This document shows positions 11,412 to 22,497 of a stretch of DNA of 64,000 bases, in pieces (the stretch's first letter is position 1; each line of letters begins with the position of its first letter). The stretch lies in NCBI RefSeq assembly GCF_013426205.1, contig NC_089422.1, positions 5,518,001-5,582,000 on the forward strand. The letters run 5' to 3'. Source of the DNA: Metarhizium brunneum. Lineage: Eukaryota > Ascomycota > Sordariomycetes > Hypocreales > Clavicipitaceae. The notes beneath the pieces are model-generated. The model searched no databases and was not told the origin of the DNA. It worked only from the letters and a program-made list of their open reading frames with translations. The position numbers were made by a program, and so were the translations under genes.

Positions 11412-14400
11412 ATGGAACCGTGTGTCACCTGGAAACAGGTAGAGGCTTTGAGAGATGAGACACAACTTGTTCAGCTTCTCCCCCATCTCAAGGAGATAGA
11501 TCAGAAAATATTCTGCAAACATCTCGAGAAGCTCTGGGTTGAGGGTGGGAGCGGGAATCTTGTTGATATTCTTCTCCGCTGGGGAACAACACCAGAGTCA
11601 TTGCCCGGTTCTTTGCCTCATAAATACAACGTGTTCAGAGAACTACTCACAGGGAATCATGAACAAGTTGAAAAGGAAGCGTGGCTCAGGAGGTGTCGTA
11701 AACGCGAAAGGGAAAACAATGCCAAAAAGAAGGGGAATAACGAATTGAACGATGATACCGAAACGGAAGATGATGTTGAAGCGACACATGATGTTGAAGC
11801 AGCACATGATGTTGAAGCAGCACATAATGTTGAAGCGGCAGACAATGCCGCCGCTAAATTCGATCCCGAAGAGGTTGCATCAAAAATCGTACAATTCTGT
11901 CCAAATCTCCTCAAATATGAATACAAATCAACCCAGTTGACGGTAATTGATACTGCATCAAGGTACGGATCTCGGCAGCTCTTTCGCACGCTAATAGACC
12001 TTGCTAGAGAGAGTGGCGATATACGGTATTTCGTCCGGAAAACCAGGAGAAAAAGAAGCCCTCTGGACACTGTCGTACACCGAAGTGATCTGTCCAGCAC
12101 TTGGGATCTTGTTGGTCTAATTGATGATATGCTGGCACTCACAGACGAGGTACAGATTGACAAGACAATGGTTGATCATGCCATTGAAAACGAGAAACCT
12201 GAAATGACTCGCATTTTCATTCAACGCCGACCTGAGTCTGTTACGCAGGGTGTCGTAACAGACGCAATTCATCGTAAAGATGACGAGATGGTCAGTGACC
12301 TTCTGAAAAATTGCAAAAATCTCTTCTACGGCAATGAGTCGCTTCACCTTGCAATCACAGTCGGGAATACAGGTGTTATTGACAAAATACTTGAGCGGTG
12401 TCCTGAGTTAGCTATCGAAGTGGATAAGAAGGGAGAGCCGCCGATGAGTTACATTTCTAAAATCACGGACAAAACTACTAGGGAAGAGCTTCGACAGTCT
12501 CTTGTCCCCTTTGTAGTCAGGCACGTCGGTACACGGCCTCCGTCGCCGCACAATTCGGACTTAGGCCCTCCCAGTCCTCCAATTTCAGTTATAGAACATA
12601 TAAGAAGCCTTTTAGGCAATCCACAAGGTTCGTAAAAGGTCAACTGGTTTGCGCGCAGGCAAATGAACTTGAAAGGCTGACCTCATCCTAGACAACAGTA
12701 AAGACCCCCCCCTAGAACGCACCGAATCTTCACAACTAATTGGATGTAGGAAGAGAAATTACACTTGATCTTGGGGGTTTCCGCCATTCGAGAAAGTCAA
12801 TTGAACCCTTTCTCGCGCTAATTAACAAAGCCTCGCAACCATCTACTTCAAAGTCAAGATTTGGCACACCAACCCTAAGAGTCGACTTTGAGTCAACTCT
12901 GCGTTACGTGGATATTCCAGTTCCGGACCTTCCCCCCGCAAGCAGAGACTCTAGAATGATCACTATCCGTTCTGAGGTAGAGGAAATTCTTGATTGGCTC
13001 CGAAACAAAAATGGGGTGACGGGGATACACGAACTTCGCGTGTCCGACTCTCTATATATTCCTCACAGTGAAGAAGTCATCGAAAAGTGCCTCACAGGAT
13101 TTGATATTGAGGTTCTCGACTGGAAAAGAGTGGATTTATCCATTGAGCCTCTCTTTTCTGGATCCCGATTAGTCTGTCCCAACCTTAAGAAGCTGACTTT
13201 GTATGCCAGCGGTTGGATCGCATTGCAATATTGGACAAGTCAGGAGGTTCAAAAGTCCCTTCGAAAGTTCCCAAAGGTATGTCTTTACCTGTTTGTCAAA
13301 TAGTCACCACAAGATGTACGTCAATTAGTACGAATTCTTATATGGATGATTAGCTCCGAGAAGTTCAAGTAATTATTGAACAAGTAAGTCACAGTATTGC
13401 TTCGGTTTTCCACAGGCCTGACTTGGATGTAGGACTTGATTGGATACGCTCTCAGCGAAGAATATGAAGAACGTTGCAGGTCGGATTTTGACAAGACTTT
13501 GGCAGCTCTTGGTCAACCTCAAGACTTCACTTTCAATGTTCTCAGAGATATATGGGCAGTTTCTCCAGCCAAGGAAGCAGAGCTGCATGGTCCTAGAAAA
13601 TGGTGTGTTTCTGGGTGTTTTGTGTTTGCAAAGACCAACTACTGACGAGTGGTAGCACCGCTGTCGAAGTAACCCGGCTGGAAAGTTTTCTCAGTGCATA
13701 TCAGATACTTCAACGCCAGTTTTTGGACGAGAATTGGCGCGCCCAGCTTCTCAAGGATGCTACCCCCAGCTACATGCCACATATTAAAGTTGCAATTATT
13801 GATACCGGAGTGGATCCGGGTTCAATTCAGTGTTCTCACATTCAAGGATCATCGTTCGTTTCCTCCGGCAGCGGCGAGAGCCCGTGGTGGTTCTCCCAAC
13901 ATCCTCATGGAACACAAATGGCCAAAATCATTACGGAACTAGATCCATTCTGCCAGTTATTGGTTGCCAAAGTTGGAGACTATTCCACGGACATGACTGG
14001 AGAACGAGTCAAGAAGGTATAGCCATCTGAGTCGACTGCGAGTGGCGGTGCTGACACCAAGTCATAGGCTTTTGGATGGGCCGTCATGCTAGGCGCCGAC
14101 ATTATATCTATCAGCGCAGCTTTCTTCAACAAAATTGATGGCTTGGATTTGGAAATCTCCAGGGCGATGCGTGCAGGCACTGTGGTGATTGCGAGCACAG
14201 CTGGTGAAGGCTACAATCAAGCAAATGCCTTCCCGGCTGATTATGACTTGGTCCTTAAAATCGCTGCAACGACAGACATGGGGAAAGAAGCCCAGGAGAG
14301 TGTCAAAAGAAATGCAGACTTCTTATTCCCGGGGCAGAATCTCGTGGCCGAGACGACATTCCTGGGGTCGGACCACTGGCCGCATGAAGTCTCAGGAGCT

Positions 14401-14679
14401 TCTGTGGCAACCGCTATTGCGGCCGGTGTAGCGTCTTTAGTGCTTGCTTGTCATCGACTTGCGTTGAGCACTCGTACGGCGAAGGACAGGTGGGAAAGAC
14501 ACAATCACTTCAAGCGCGAGATCGTGATCAAGGCATTCAAGGAGATGTGGGACGAAGATGCAAGGTACGTGAGACCATGGATATTTTTCCATGAAAGAGA
14601 CACTCAGCGTAGCTGGGGCGAAGCAGGATCAATCTTGGCATGGATTCGCGACAAGTATGAGGAGCTGGATAGGTCTTGA
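11412..14679 (+). CDS. ankyrin-like repeat protein with C-terminal subtilisin (S8) domain
   Basis: Six exons: 11412-12627, 12750-13276, 13354-13383, 13433-13602, 13656-14016 and 14068-14679. All junctions are GT..AG and phase-consistent, giving 971 aa. The N-terminal 400 residues are helical ankyrin-like repeats interrupted by a basic then acidic linker with a DVEAAH hexapeptide repeat. Residues about 405-590 form the middle module typical of fungal subtilases of this type (YVDIPVPDLPPASRD, FDIEVLDWKRVDLS). The C-terminal peptidase has all three catalytic residues: Asp697 in AIIDTGVD, His732 in HPHGTQMA and Ser880 in SGASVATAIAAG, with GAS replacing the usual GTS. There is no signal peptide, so it should act inside the cell. 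In fungi such receptor-like proteases occur in heterokaryon incompatibility, for example HET-Q2, which cleaves a gasdermin. An alternative start is 11379. Reading any exon alone gives only a fragment. Confidence 0.85.
11772..11843 (+). repeat. four tandem 18-bp units in the subtilase gene
   Basis: The units at 11772, 11790, 11808 and 11826 follow gatgttgaagcagcacat with few changes and encode (D/N)VEA(A/T)(H/D). This is a coding minisatellite inside the acidic linker. Confidence 0.9.
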
Positions 14680-15000
14680 TCATTGACATTACTCTTTCGA
14701 GTCTGCGCCGGGAACAGCCGTTGCTATAAGGCATGGTCATTTCCTTATGCGACTGTAGCATTCAGTAGGTAGACTGTCAAAGGTCATAGTTCTTTAATAA
14801 TTTGAGTTACTGCATACTCTTGCTTGCTCTGTTCGCGGAAGGTTGGAAAGCTTGATGGAGGATGACCGAAACCAGAAATGAGTTACTGAATTCTCGCTTA
14901 CCTTGATGCTGTACATTTGTTACAATAAGAACTCAAGAGCCCAGCAAGGAGATGGAGCCTGGTATAGAAAGCAGACGGCCGCATTCCTTGCGGAACATGA
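14680..15000. other. intergenic between convergent genes
   Basis: Shared 3' flank of the plus-strand subtilase and the minus-strand NLR. Nothing further is seen. Confidence 0.5.
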
Positions 15001-18000
15001 TTATGCCTCATGGTTTGAGAAAGAGGTGACTTGGGAATCCCAGAAGAATGCCCGACCACTGCTTCGTGCCTCCTTCCTTCTCTGGGCAAGTTCACTAGCC
15101 TCCTGAAGCAGCGCGACGATATTCTTGTTGTCCGTCTTGGCCGCCCAAGAAAGAGGAGTCTGGCCATGGAAGTCTTTCAAGCCCACGTCGGCGCCAGAGT
15201 CTAGAAGCAGTCTGGAAATCTCCTCGTGCCCCTTTTCGGCGGCCCACGAAAGCGGCGTCCGGTCGGTTTCCCTATCCGTTGGGTCGACTGCGGCCCCGTC
15301 CTTGAGCAAGAGCCTGACAATATTTTCGTAGCCCTTCTCGGCGGCCAGGGATAACAGCGTCCTGCCATTTTCATCCCTCACATCGAAACCAGCAAGGTCG
15401 CTGAGAAGTCGACCAACGATGGCATCATAACCATTGCGGCCCGCCAGTAACAGTGGTGTCTGGCCAGTATTATCTTCCACCTCAAAGTCAGACCCGCCAT
15501 CAATAAGCAGATCAACAATATCCTTGTGCCCTCTCTCGGCTGCCCAAGCGAGCGGCGTCCATCCATGTTTGTTATCCCGTGTCTCAACATTGGCACCCCC
15601 TCGGAGCAGCAGCTTCACGACAGCCCCATGTCCTCTCTCAGCGGCCCAGGATAGTGGTGTCCGTTCATCCTTGGTATCCTTTGCCTCAATATGGGCGCCT
15701 TTTTTTAGCAGCAGCATTACCACTTCTTTATGCCCGTTTTCTGCAGCCCATGATAACGGCGTCCGTCCGTCTTGGGTATCCTTTGACTCAATGTTTGCGC
15801 TTCTCTCGAGAAGTAGCTTCACCACGGCCTCGTGCCCGTTCTTAGCGCATAATAATAATGGCGTCCAACCGGACGTGTTTATTGCTTCGATATCGGCACC
15901 CTGGTCTAGCAGCAGCCATGTCAGCACTTCGTGCCCATTCTCAGCAGCCCATAATAACGGCGTTTGCCCATTTATGGTATGCTCTGCCTCGATGGTTGCG
16001 CCTTTCTCGAGAAGCAATTGCACCACGGCCTCGTGCCCCATCCTGGCTGCCCAATATAGCGGTGTCTGACTATATTTGTCTTTGGTGTAGATGTCGGCTC
16101 CCCTGTGTAGCAACAGCCAGACAAGTCCCTCGCGGCCGCTCTCGGCGGCTTGCGAGAGCGGCGTCCGACCGTACCGGCTGTCCTTGGCTTCGATATTAGC
16201 ACCTTTCTGTAGAAGCAGACCAACAACGGCCTCATGCCCGTTCTCGACGGCCCACGAGAGCGGCGTCTGACCTCGCTGGCTGTCTTTGGCTTCGATATTG
16301 GCACCTTTATCGAGGAGTAATCTGACAACGGCCTCGTGTCCATTCTCGGCGGCCCAAGAGAGCGGCGTCCGACCGCTCTGGCTGTCCTTGGCCTCAATAT
16401 TGGCACCTTCTTCGAGAAGCAGACGAGCAACGGCCTCATACCCGCTCTGGGCGGCCCATGATAGCGGTGTCCGACTGTCTTTGTCATTGTCCCCCTCGAT
16501 TTTGGCGCTCCCTTGAAGTAAAAGATCAACGATGGGAAGATGGCCATAGTGTGAAGCCAACATGAGATTCGTCAATTTCCCGGGGATTTCCGCACTCACG
16601 GTTTGCCTGTAGATTTCAAACCATGCCGCATAGCTCCTTGAGTTGGAATCGCAAATTTTGAGAACACGTGGTATAACTGCAGCGTTGTCGGTAATATTGG
16701 CTTGGCGAAAGTGAGATGCCCAATTCTTGGCCGAGTAGTCTAAAAAGGCGTACCTGGGGTTGGCTGCGTTTGCTTCCCCAATAGTCTCCTCTGGAAGCTC
16801 AAGATCGGCGTTGAGTAAGTTCAAATACAGCACGCAGGCCTCCACCAGTGTAGTATGTGCTTGCATGAGACTGGTGGAATGATGGCGAGGTTCTGATGGG
16901 ATTGGTGAGGTTAATGACGCATCAGTGAGAAGGAACTCGCGAGCAGTTTCATGACGGAAATAGATACTGCCTTTGTAAATTGAGATGAATGATCCACACA
17001 TAGATTGAAGCCGTGTCTTCAAATCTTCCTCATTTTGTAAGTCAATATCGTGAATAGACTTGACTGTATCATGTAAACTCATGGCAATATTCACCTCTGA
17101 GATGGTCAGTGGCCGATTTGCTGCTAGGATAAGATTTAGAACTTTGAGGGCTGTTGGTTGTTCCTGAGACTCAAGCGAATCAAAAATGACCCCATATACC
17201 CTTGGAACACTCATCGGAAGTTTTGCAATAAAAATGTCGATCGTTCTTGGTGAATTTTCCAAGTTTTGTCTTTCCAAATATTCAAACACAAGGCGTATCC
17301 AGAGGTGAGAACTATCACGCTTCCCCTGTAATATCCACTCTAGGTGACTTTTAGTACTATTCAAGAGGTCTTTCGTCCTTGACAGCTGAGCAACTCGGTG
17401 CGTAACGAAATGGGTCACGTCGTCCATAATAAATCTAGATGTGTCATCTTCGAATATCGTGATATGTGGAGAATCTTCTGATGGATGGTTGCAGAAGGGA
17501 AATAGAGGGCGATCAGGCCGACTTGTCAAGAGATATTTTAGCTTGTTGGAACCTATCCGGTCGCTGGTAGCATGATTGTGGATATTTTGTGCCAAGCCCC
17601 TCAAATCTGAGTCTGTACACACGTCCAAGGCGTCTAGAACAAAGATGATAGGCCCACCGCGAGAATCTTTCACAGCATTTTTAAGGATGCCCCAGAGTAA
17701 TTCGGTAGAATTAGTTAACCCCTGCTTGTCTCTGCGAAATTGTAGCATAGCATGGTCAATAAGGGCTGGATTTTGAGAAAAGAGCTGATGGAGCAAGGCG
17801 CAAAGTGCCTGGCAAACCTGGTCCTGAACGTTTTTCTGAAAGAAAAAGTAACAGATGGTTGATGTTTTGGGTAGACCGTGGTCGACTAGATATTTGACCA
17901 GCACTGACTTTCCATGACCAGGGCCCGCCAGGAGTAGAAGTACACCAGAGTCTTGTTTCTGCCACTTCTGGAAATGATGCTGCTGGAGGAACCACAGACA

Positions 18001-19556
18001 GGTACCTTCCAATGGGTCTTCGACGCGATTCTTGTACCACTCATACGCGGTGTTCTCGTTATTTCCCGCAAGACGAAGTGATTGAAGACACTGTACTTCC
18101 TCGGGGGACCAGGCCCGACGGGCTGCCTGCTGCTTCGCTATACGCTGTGCCTGCGAGGCGTCTGCGTCCGATTTTGCAGGGTTTTCGGCAGCTATTATGC
18201 TTTCCTTGATTAATATGTGACCATTTACAAGACTCGTGAAGACTCACCTTTCAGTATATCGCTAATTCTCTTCTGAGATTTGACCGCAGCTATGGGTATT
18301 TGATAGAGTAAATCTTTCGCATATGCCGCTGCTGATATTGCGGCATACTGCAGCCACTCATCATTATTATGGGAGTCCGCATAGTTATATATGCTACGAA
18401 TAACTAAGCATGGAAAGTAGCTCATTAAACCAGCAGCTTCCATTTCAAAACAAATAACATTCTTCTCTGCTACAAGCTTATCGCGAATAAACGCGTCCCT
18501 TGGCATCTGGCTCGCCGAGGCAATCACCCCGTAATGAACAGCTGGATAGCTTTTGAACGGATCCCGCTCATTTCGCCGCACCAGCTTCATCGGGTCAGTA
18601 CCGCAGGACGTCTCACATCTCGCTGTACCTGGAGGATGCGTGACTTTAGCTCGATACAGCCTGTCTGCGCTGGGATGTGGTCGCTTAAAGCTTTGTAATC
18701 TTGGGTTTCTTTTGAGGATGCTGCTGATAGTTTGTTGAAGTTGTTGGCCTGGAATCTCATACCGGAACTGGAGTCTGTCCACCGCATTTCGCAGAAAGAT
18801 TGGCGGCTGATTTAAAACGCTGGTTACATGGAGGCTTCCGTCTTGCATGGTCCTGCCGAGGTCGTACTGGAACACACCATGGCTGTCACCACGAGGAACG
18901 CTAACAACGATATCGCCGAGGCGTACATCATTTTTTCGACTTGGCGCCCCGCCTCCTATGCCAACCATGAGACCGAACCTGATGTTGGGAAAACTGTATG
19001 AGAGATGTCGAGCGGCAACCGAGGCGGGATTTGAACATGCCTCGGGCATGACAACGATAACAACGTTGTGTTGTCCCATCCTGCCCAAGGTATACGCGAT
19101 ATCTGTAACACCGGGCACATATTCTGGTCCTTGGTGCTCCTCATCAAGAAGTGCACACGCGGCGAAATGCTCCATTCTTAGGGCGCAGATCCAGCCTACC
19201 GTATAGTTTTCAGGGTCCAACTTTCGTTTCTGGGTGTTGATTGCTGGCGTCGGTGTATCTTCAGATCGGACGTGCATCGACTTCAGTTGGCTCGAGACAT
19301 TCCCCTGTCTTGAAACGCTGTTACTAGTTCTTGGGGTCCTGTTACCTTCATCCGACTCCCTCGCAGTGCCACCTCCGGGTTCTGCGAGAGTGATTCGGAC
19401 GCTTAGACGGCGCTGGAGACGTGAAGCCCCTTGGGACAAGAGGAAATACAAGGCCGTGAGCAGAAACAGGAGTCCGAACATCAAAATGCTATATGCCAGG
19501 CTGTGCCATCTAACCAGAAGCGCAGCGAGCATCCGCGAGGGTGGGAATGAAGGCAT
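15001..19556 (-). CDS. NLR: PNP/UDP phosphorylase-like, NACHT, ankyrin repeats
   Basis: Two exons, 18248-19556 and 15001-18191, joined at CTGAAAG|gtgagt..taatag|CTGCC, give 1,499 aa. Residues about 20-40 are strongly hydrophobic, suggesting a membrane anchor, which is unusual ahead of this module. Residues about 118-430 match the purine nucleoside/uridine phosphorylase-like domain (GWICALRMEH, GLMVGIGGG, VICFEMEAAGLM). The NACHT NTPase follows, with P-loop AGPGHGKS near residue 530 and Walker B IIFVLDALD near 620. From about residue 980 come about 15 ankyrin repeats of 33-35 aa, many nearly identical (TPLSWAAENGHEAVVRLLL). This is a classic fungal STAND receptor: the repeats sense, NACHT switches and the PNP-like part acts. 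It is convergent with the ankyrin-subtilase gene. Confidence 0.93.
15070..16560 (-). repeat. coding ankyrin repeat array of the NLR, unit about 102-105 bp
   Basis: About 15 units. Units encoding SWAAENGHEAVV, LLL and GANIEAKDS are conserved at the DNA level as well as in protein. High internal identity of sensor repeats is known in fast-evolving fungal NLRs and implies repeat-copy turnover. Confidence 0.85.
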
Positions 19557-20054
19557 TGCGACGTAGTGCCGCCGACGGCAAGGAATGGTCGATGATGTGC
19601 TCGCTCGTCAGGCGCAAAGGTGGTTCTGGTCTAGATTTCAGACCAAGCCGGCGAGGTCCTCTTGGCCAGGGTGTGGCGAGGTTAAATCAGACAAGCGAAA
19701 CAAGTTAGCCACGCGTAGGTGGAAGGTGAAGCCACATGGTCAAGGCTGAGTGGTTTCTGACCAACATTGAACTTGTGTGCCGGGCCGAGCTTCAAGCGGT
19801 CCAATGAATTCTCCCATAACCATCGCTTTGGTGTAACATTGCAGTGATGGAATTTAATTGCGGTTGCATAATTGCTCGGTTTGCTCCCTAGGTAACTTAT
19901 ACAGCCCCAAGGTGTACATGGCAACCAAACCAATGGGCACATGGAGTTTTTGCTCATCGATACATCCACCAGCACTACAAGTCCACTGAGAAACAAGTAC
20001 CAACAATTGGTGTCGGCGTGCCGCCAGGGCCTGGTGCTCTAGAGGCGATGCAGA
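19557..20054. other. intergenic, 5' flank of the NLR
   Basis: No gene supported. A 104-codon minus-strand frame at 19682-19996 has no family resemblance. Confidence 0.45.
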
Positions 20055-20321
20055 GCCTGCTCACAATGTTGAGTCACGCGGACAAAGGCGTCGGACAACA
20101 AAGTGCACGACAACAAAGAAAGGTATCACGAGAACCCGGAGTTGGACCTTGGTGAGCACCGCCTCAGGTACTGGCCCTCACCGACTTCTTGTATTTATAG
20201 AGACCTCCGGTCCCTCAAGGCCTCTTGGAAAACCAAGGACCTCTGATACCTCAAAGTTACTTTTAAATTGAGCTTCGAACCACTGTTCCAAGCCCAGCTA
20301 TACTGCCCTTGTCACAGTTGA
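20055..20321 (+). repeat. solo LTR-like repeat copy, related to 9110-9603
   Basis: Begins near tgttgagtcac and ends near gcccttgtcaca. It shares acaacaaag, atcacgag, gcctcag, ccctcaccgacttcttgtatttatagagacct, aaaaccaaggac and ccactgttccaagcccagc with the copies near 9.1-9.6 kb, in the same order and orientation. It contains the same TATA-like tatttatag. The exact ends are uncertain. Confidence 0.65.
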
Positions 20322-20727
20322 TACGGTGCTATACACGTGCCTGTCTATAAGAAGGGCTAGATACAACGGTAAAGGCTAGCGAGATGATGCTCTAGCCGCA
20401 AGGTCTTGACTATGCTGCATCATCACCACGCGACCACCCTCAGCCGTCTACACAGTTGCACAAACTGTAACGGCCAAGTGACGGAGCCAGAAAGAGTCAT
20501 TTAGTAGCTGCATAAACATTCGTGTGCTAATACAATGAACTCCACCAAATTGAAAGTCTAAAAACTTGCCCAACAATAACCGGAAATTTCTCTAAATTTA
20601 CCCTTTACCAACTCCTCATCAACCGTGTATGACTACTCGCATCGTAACCAAGGCATCAACATAAGAACGTTCAACAAAACAAACGTCTCCCCAAAACCCC
20701 ATTTCATCCATCCTCTCACGAACCTCC
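20322..20727. other. intergenic 3' of the Zn2Cys6 gene
   Basis: AT-rich flank without a supportable gene. Confidence 0.45.
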
Positions 20728-22497
20728 TCAAAAGTCAGACATTTGACCAAGTGGAAACGGATCACTACAAGTCGGATCAATATACGCCGACAAAAACAGC
20801 GAAGAAATCGAGCCATTAACGGCATCATAGTCCGCAGCCGGCCCCAGTATCCCCCCATCCGCAACAACCAAGTTCCTCGTACTAGCAGAAACACCACTCG
20901 CATCCTGCAGAGGCCGCCCCTCCGGCCGAATCGTGCTAGTCTGCCTCGCCGCGCCTTTAAGATGCCGATACGCCTCCTGCGCCAAGCGCCACTTTGTCCT
21001 CAACATGTTGAGATTGCCGAGCGCGAGCACAACCCTGTTGAGATGATGGTCCGAGCATTCCGACGAATGGGCCTCGCTAGCAGCGAGCTGCACCAGCCCG
21101 CAGAAAATTGTGCCAAAGACGACAAAAGGGCTGTAGCCCTGTGGCACGCAATGCACCGACAGCAGGTTAGACAGCTCCTTAGAGGCGCCAATGGTCTTGA
21201 CGTCGTGGACGTTGCGCGTCAGGGACGGCGAGAGGCGGACCGGTGTCACGGGGCAGATAATGGTCATAGACTGCTCGGGGAACCTGGGCCGGAGGTTGCT
21301 GCGCGGGAGGTGCAGCAGCATAGCGGCGTAGTGGATGATGAACTGCGCCTGAAACAACATCTCGTCGATGCCGCCGTAGATGTCTACAATGTCGATTTTC
21401 TGCGGGGGCAGCAGGTGCGCCCAGCTGACGAGCGTGTTGGCAATGGCTTGCAAGCGGTCCGGGTGGGTTTCGGGGATGCTGTTGAGCACCAGCACGCGCG
21501 CGAGGATGTGGAAGGCCTCGATGCGGTAGCTGAAGGAGGAGTATTGGCAGGGCGCCGGCTCGTCGTCGTCGTCGTCGTCGGCGAATACCCTCGCTCTGAA
21601 GGCGGCCAGGGACGCGGGCGGCGGAATGGCCTGGAGTGACGCGTACGTCGACTCCTCGCAGGGGAGGAGAACCTCGTTGGGGACGTCGCTGCACCGGAAG
21701 TGGAATTTCTGCTGGAGCGTGCGCATGCAGATTTCCCAGATGAAGAGCTCCCACCAGGTCCGCCTTAGGCTCTCCGACTCGAATTCGTCATTGTTGGCAA
21801 ACAGGGTCGCAAAGTCTTTCTGATACATGCCAATCTCTATGGCGATGGAAATCGCCTGGGCCAGCGATGTCTCGGCCCGCGGGCGCTCGTTGCGAGCGCA
21901 CAGGATGATGGAGTGAAGAAGCAGGGCCTGGACCATGCTGCATGACTTTTCTGCAGAGTGGGCGGCCAGGGTAGAAGTTGTAGAGTCGTAAAACTCATCG
22001 CCGGAGAGCACCATGGAGTAGTGGCTTCCTATAAATTTGACGACTTGTTGCAAGTACGCAGGGTAATTCCGCCTCTCGTACTGGCCTGGGGGTACAAGTA
22101 TGGGATGCGCTTGATGAAAGTTCTCGTAGAATAGGCGAACTAGTCGGTCCTCGGGGACATAAGGCTCTGGCTTTCTCTCGCGAGGCGTCGGCGCATTGCT
22201 TGACGCAGGAACATCATGCGTAGATGGTGGGGGGATTTCGGGCCCAGTTGAGAGGTGGTGAGGGAGCCGGTGAGGCTCATGCAGTGGCAGCTGCAGGCCC
22301 GGCGCTGTCTTTGTATTACTGACGGTCTCTTGGGCCTGGCCATGACTATTCGCAGGTTTTCGCTTTCCGCCTCTGCGCGAGGGTAGATACGTGCATATGG
22401 TCTGCGTAGTTGTGCAACGCGAGCAGCACGGTTTTTTTGCGTCGCACTTGAGATGGTGACGTCGACACTCGGTACACGCGAGCGCGGAGGGGCGCAT
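20728..22497 (-). CDS. Zn2Cys6 transcription factor
   Basis: A single exon of 589 aa. The binuclear cluster is at the very N-terminus: six Cys in CTECRRHHLKCDAKKPC, then CSRC and C, with the following basic patch SRRGGKRK. Residues about 120-420 match the fungal-specific transcription factor middle domain (RLVRLFYENFHQAHPIL, then RRTWWELFIWE). An Asp run (DDDDDDE) near residue 303 comes from a cgt/gac triplet repeat. It is transcribed divergently from the persulfide dioxygenase over 394 bp, and that promoter carries a dense set of CGG triplets, the half-site such factors bind. It is therefore a candidate regulator of the adjacent sulfide genes. This is inference from position; its real targets are unknown. 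Confidence 0.92.
   Translation of the reverse strand: MRPSALACTECRRHHLKCDAKKPCCSRCTTTQTICTYLPSRRGGKRKPANSHGQAQETVSNTKTAPGLQLPLHEPHRLPHHLSTGPEIPPPSTHDVPASSNAPTPRERKPEPYVPEDRLVRLFYENFHQAHPILVPPGQYERRNYPAYLQQVVKFIGSHYSMVLSGDEFYDSTTSTLAAHSAEKSCSMVQALLLHSIILCARNERPRAETSLAQAISIAIEIGMYQKDFATLFANNDEFESESLRRTWWELFIWEICMRTLQQKFHFRCSDVPNEVLLPCEESTYASLQAIPPPASLAAFRARVFADDDDDDEPAPCQYSSFSYRIEAFHILARVLVLNSIPETHPDRLQAIANTLVSWAHLLPPQKIDIVDIYGGIDEMLFQAQFIIHYAAMLLHLPRSNLRPRFPEQSMTIICPVTPVRLSPSLTRNVHDVKTIGASKELSNLLSVHCVPQGYSPFVVFGTIFCGLVQLAASEAHSSECSDHHLNRVVLALGNLNMLRTKWRLAQEAYRHLKGAARQTSTIRPEGRPLQDASGVSASTRNLVVADGGILGPAADYDAVNGSISSLFLSAYIDPTCSDPFPLGQMSDF

Noticed and set aside
15070..16560. regularly spaced repeats that could suggest a CRISPR-like array
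   Set aside because: Units are contiguous, in frame and encode ankyrin repeats; there are no spacers.
20743..21639. 298-codon plus-strand open frame
   Set aside because: Opposite the Zn2Cys6 factor; Arg-rich shadow without domain.
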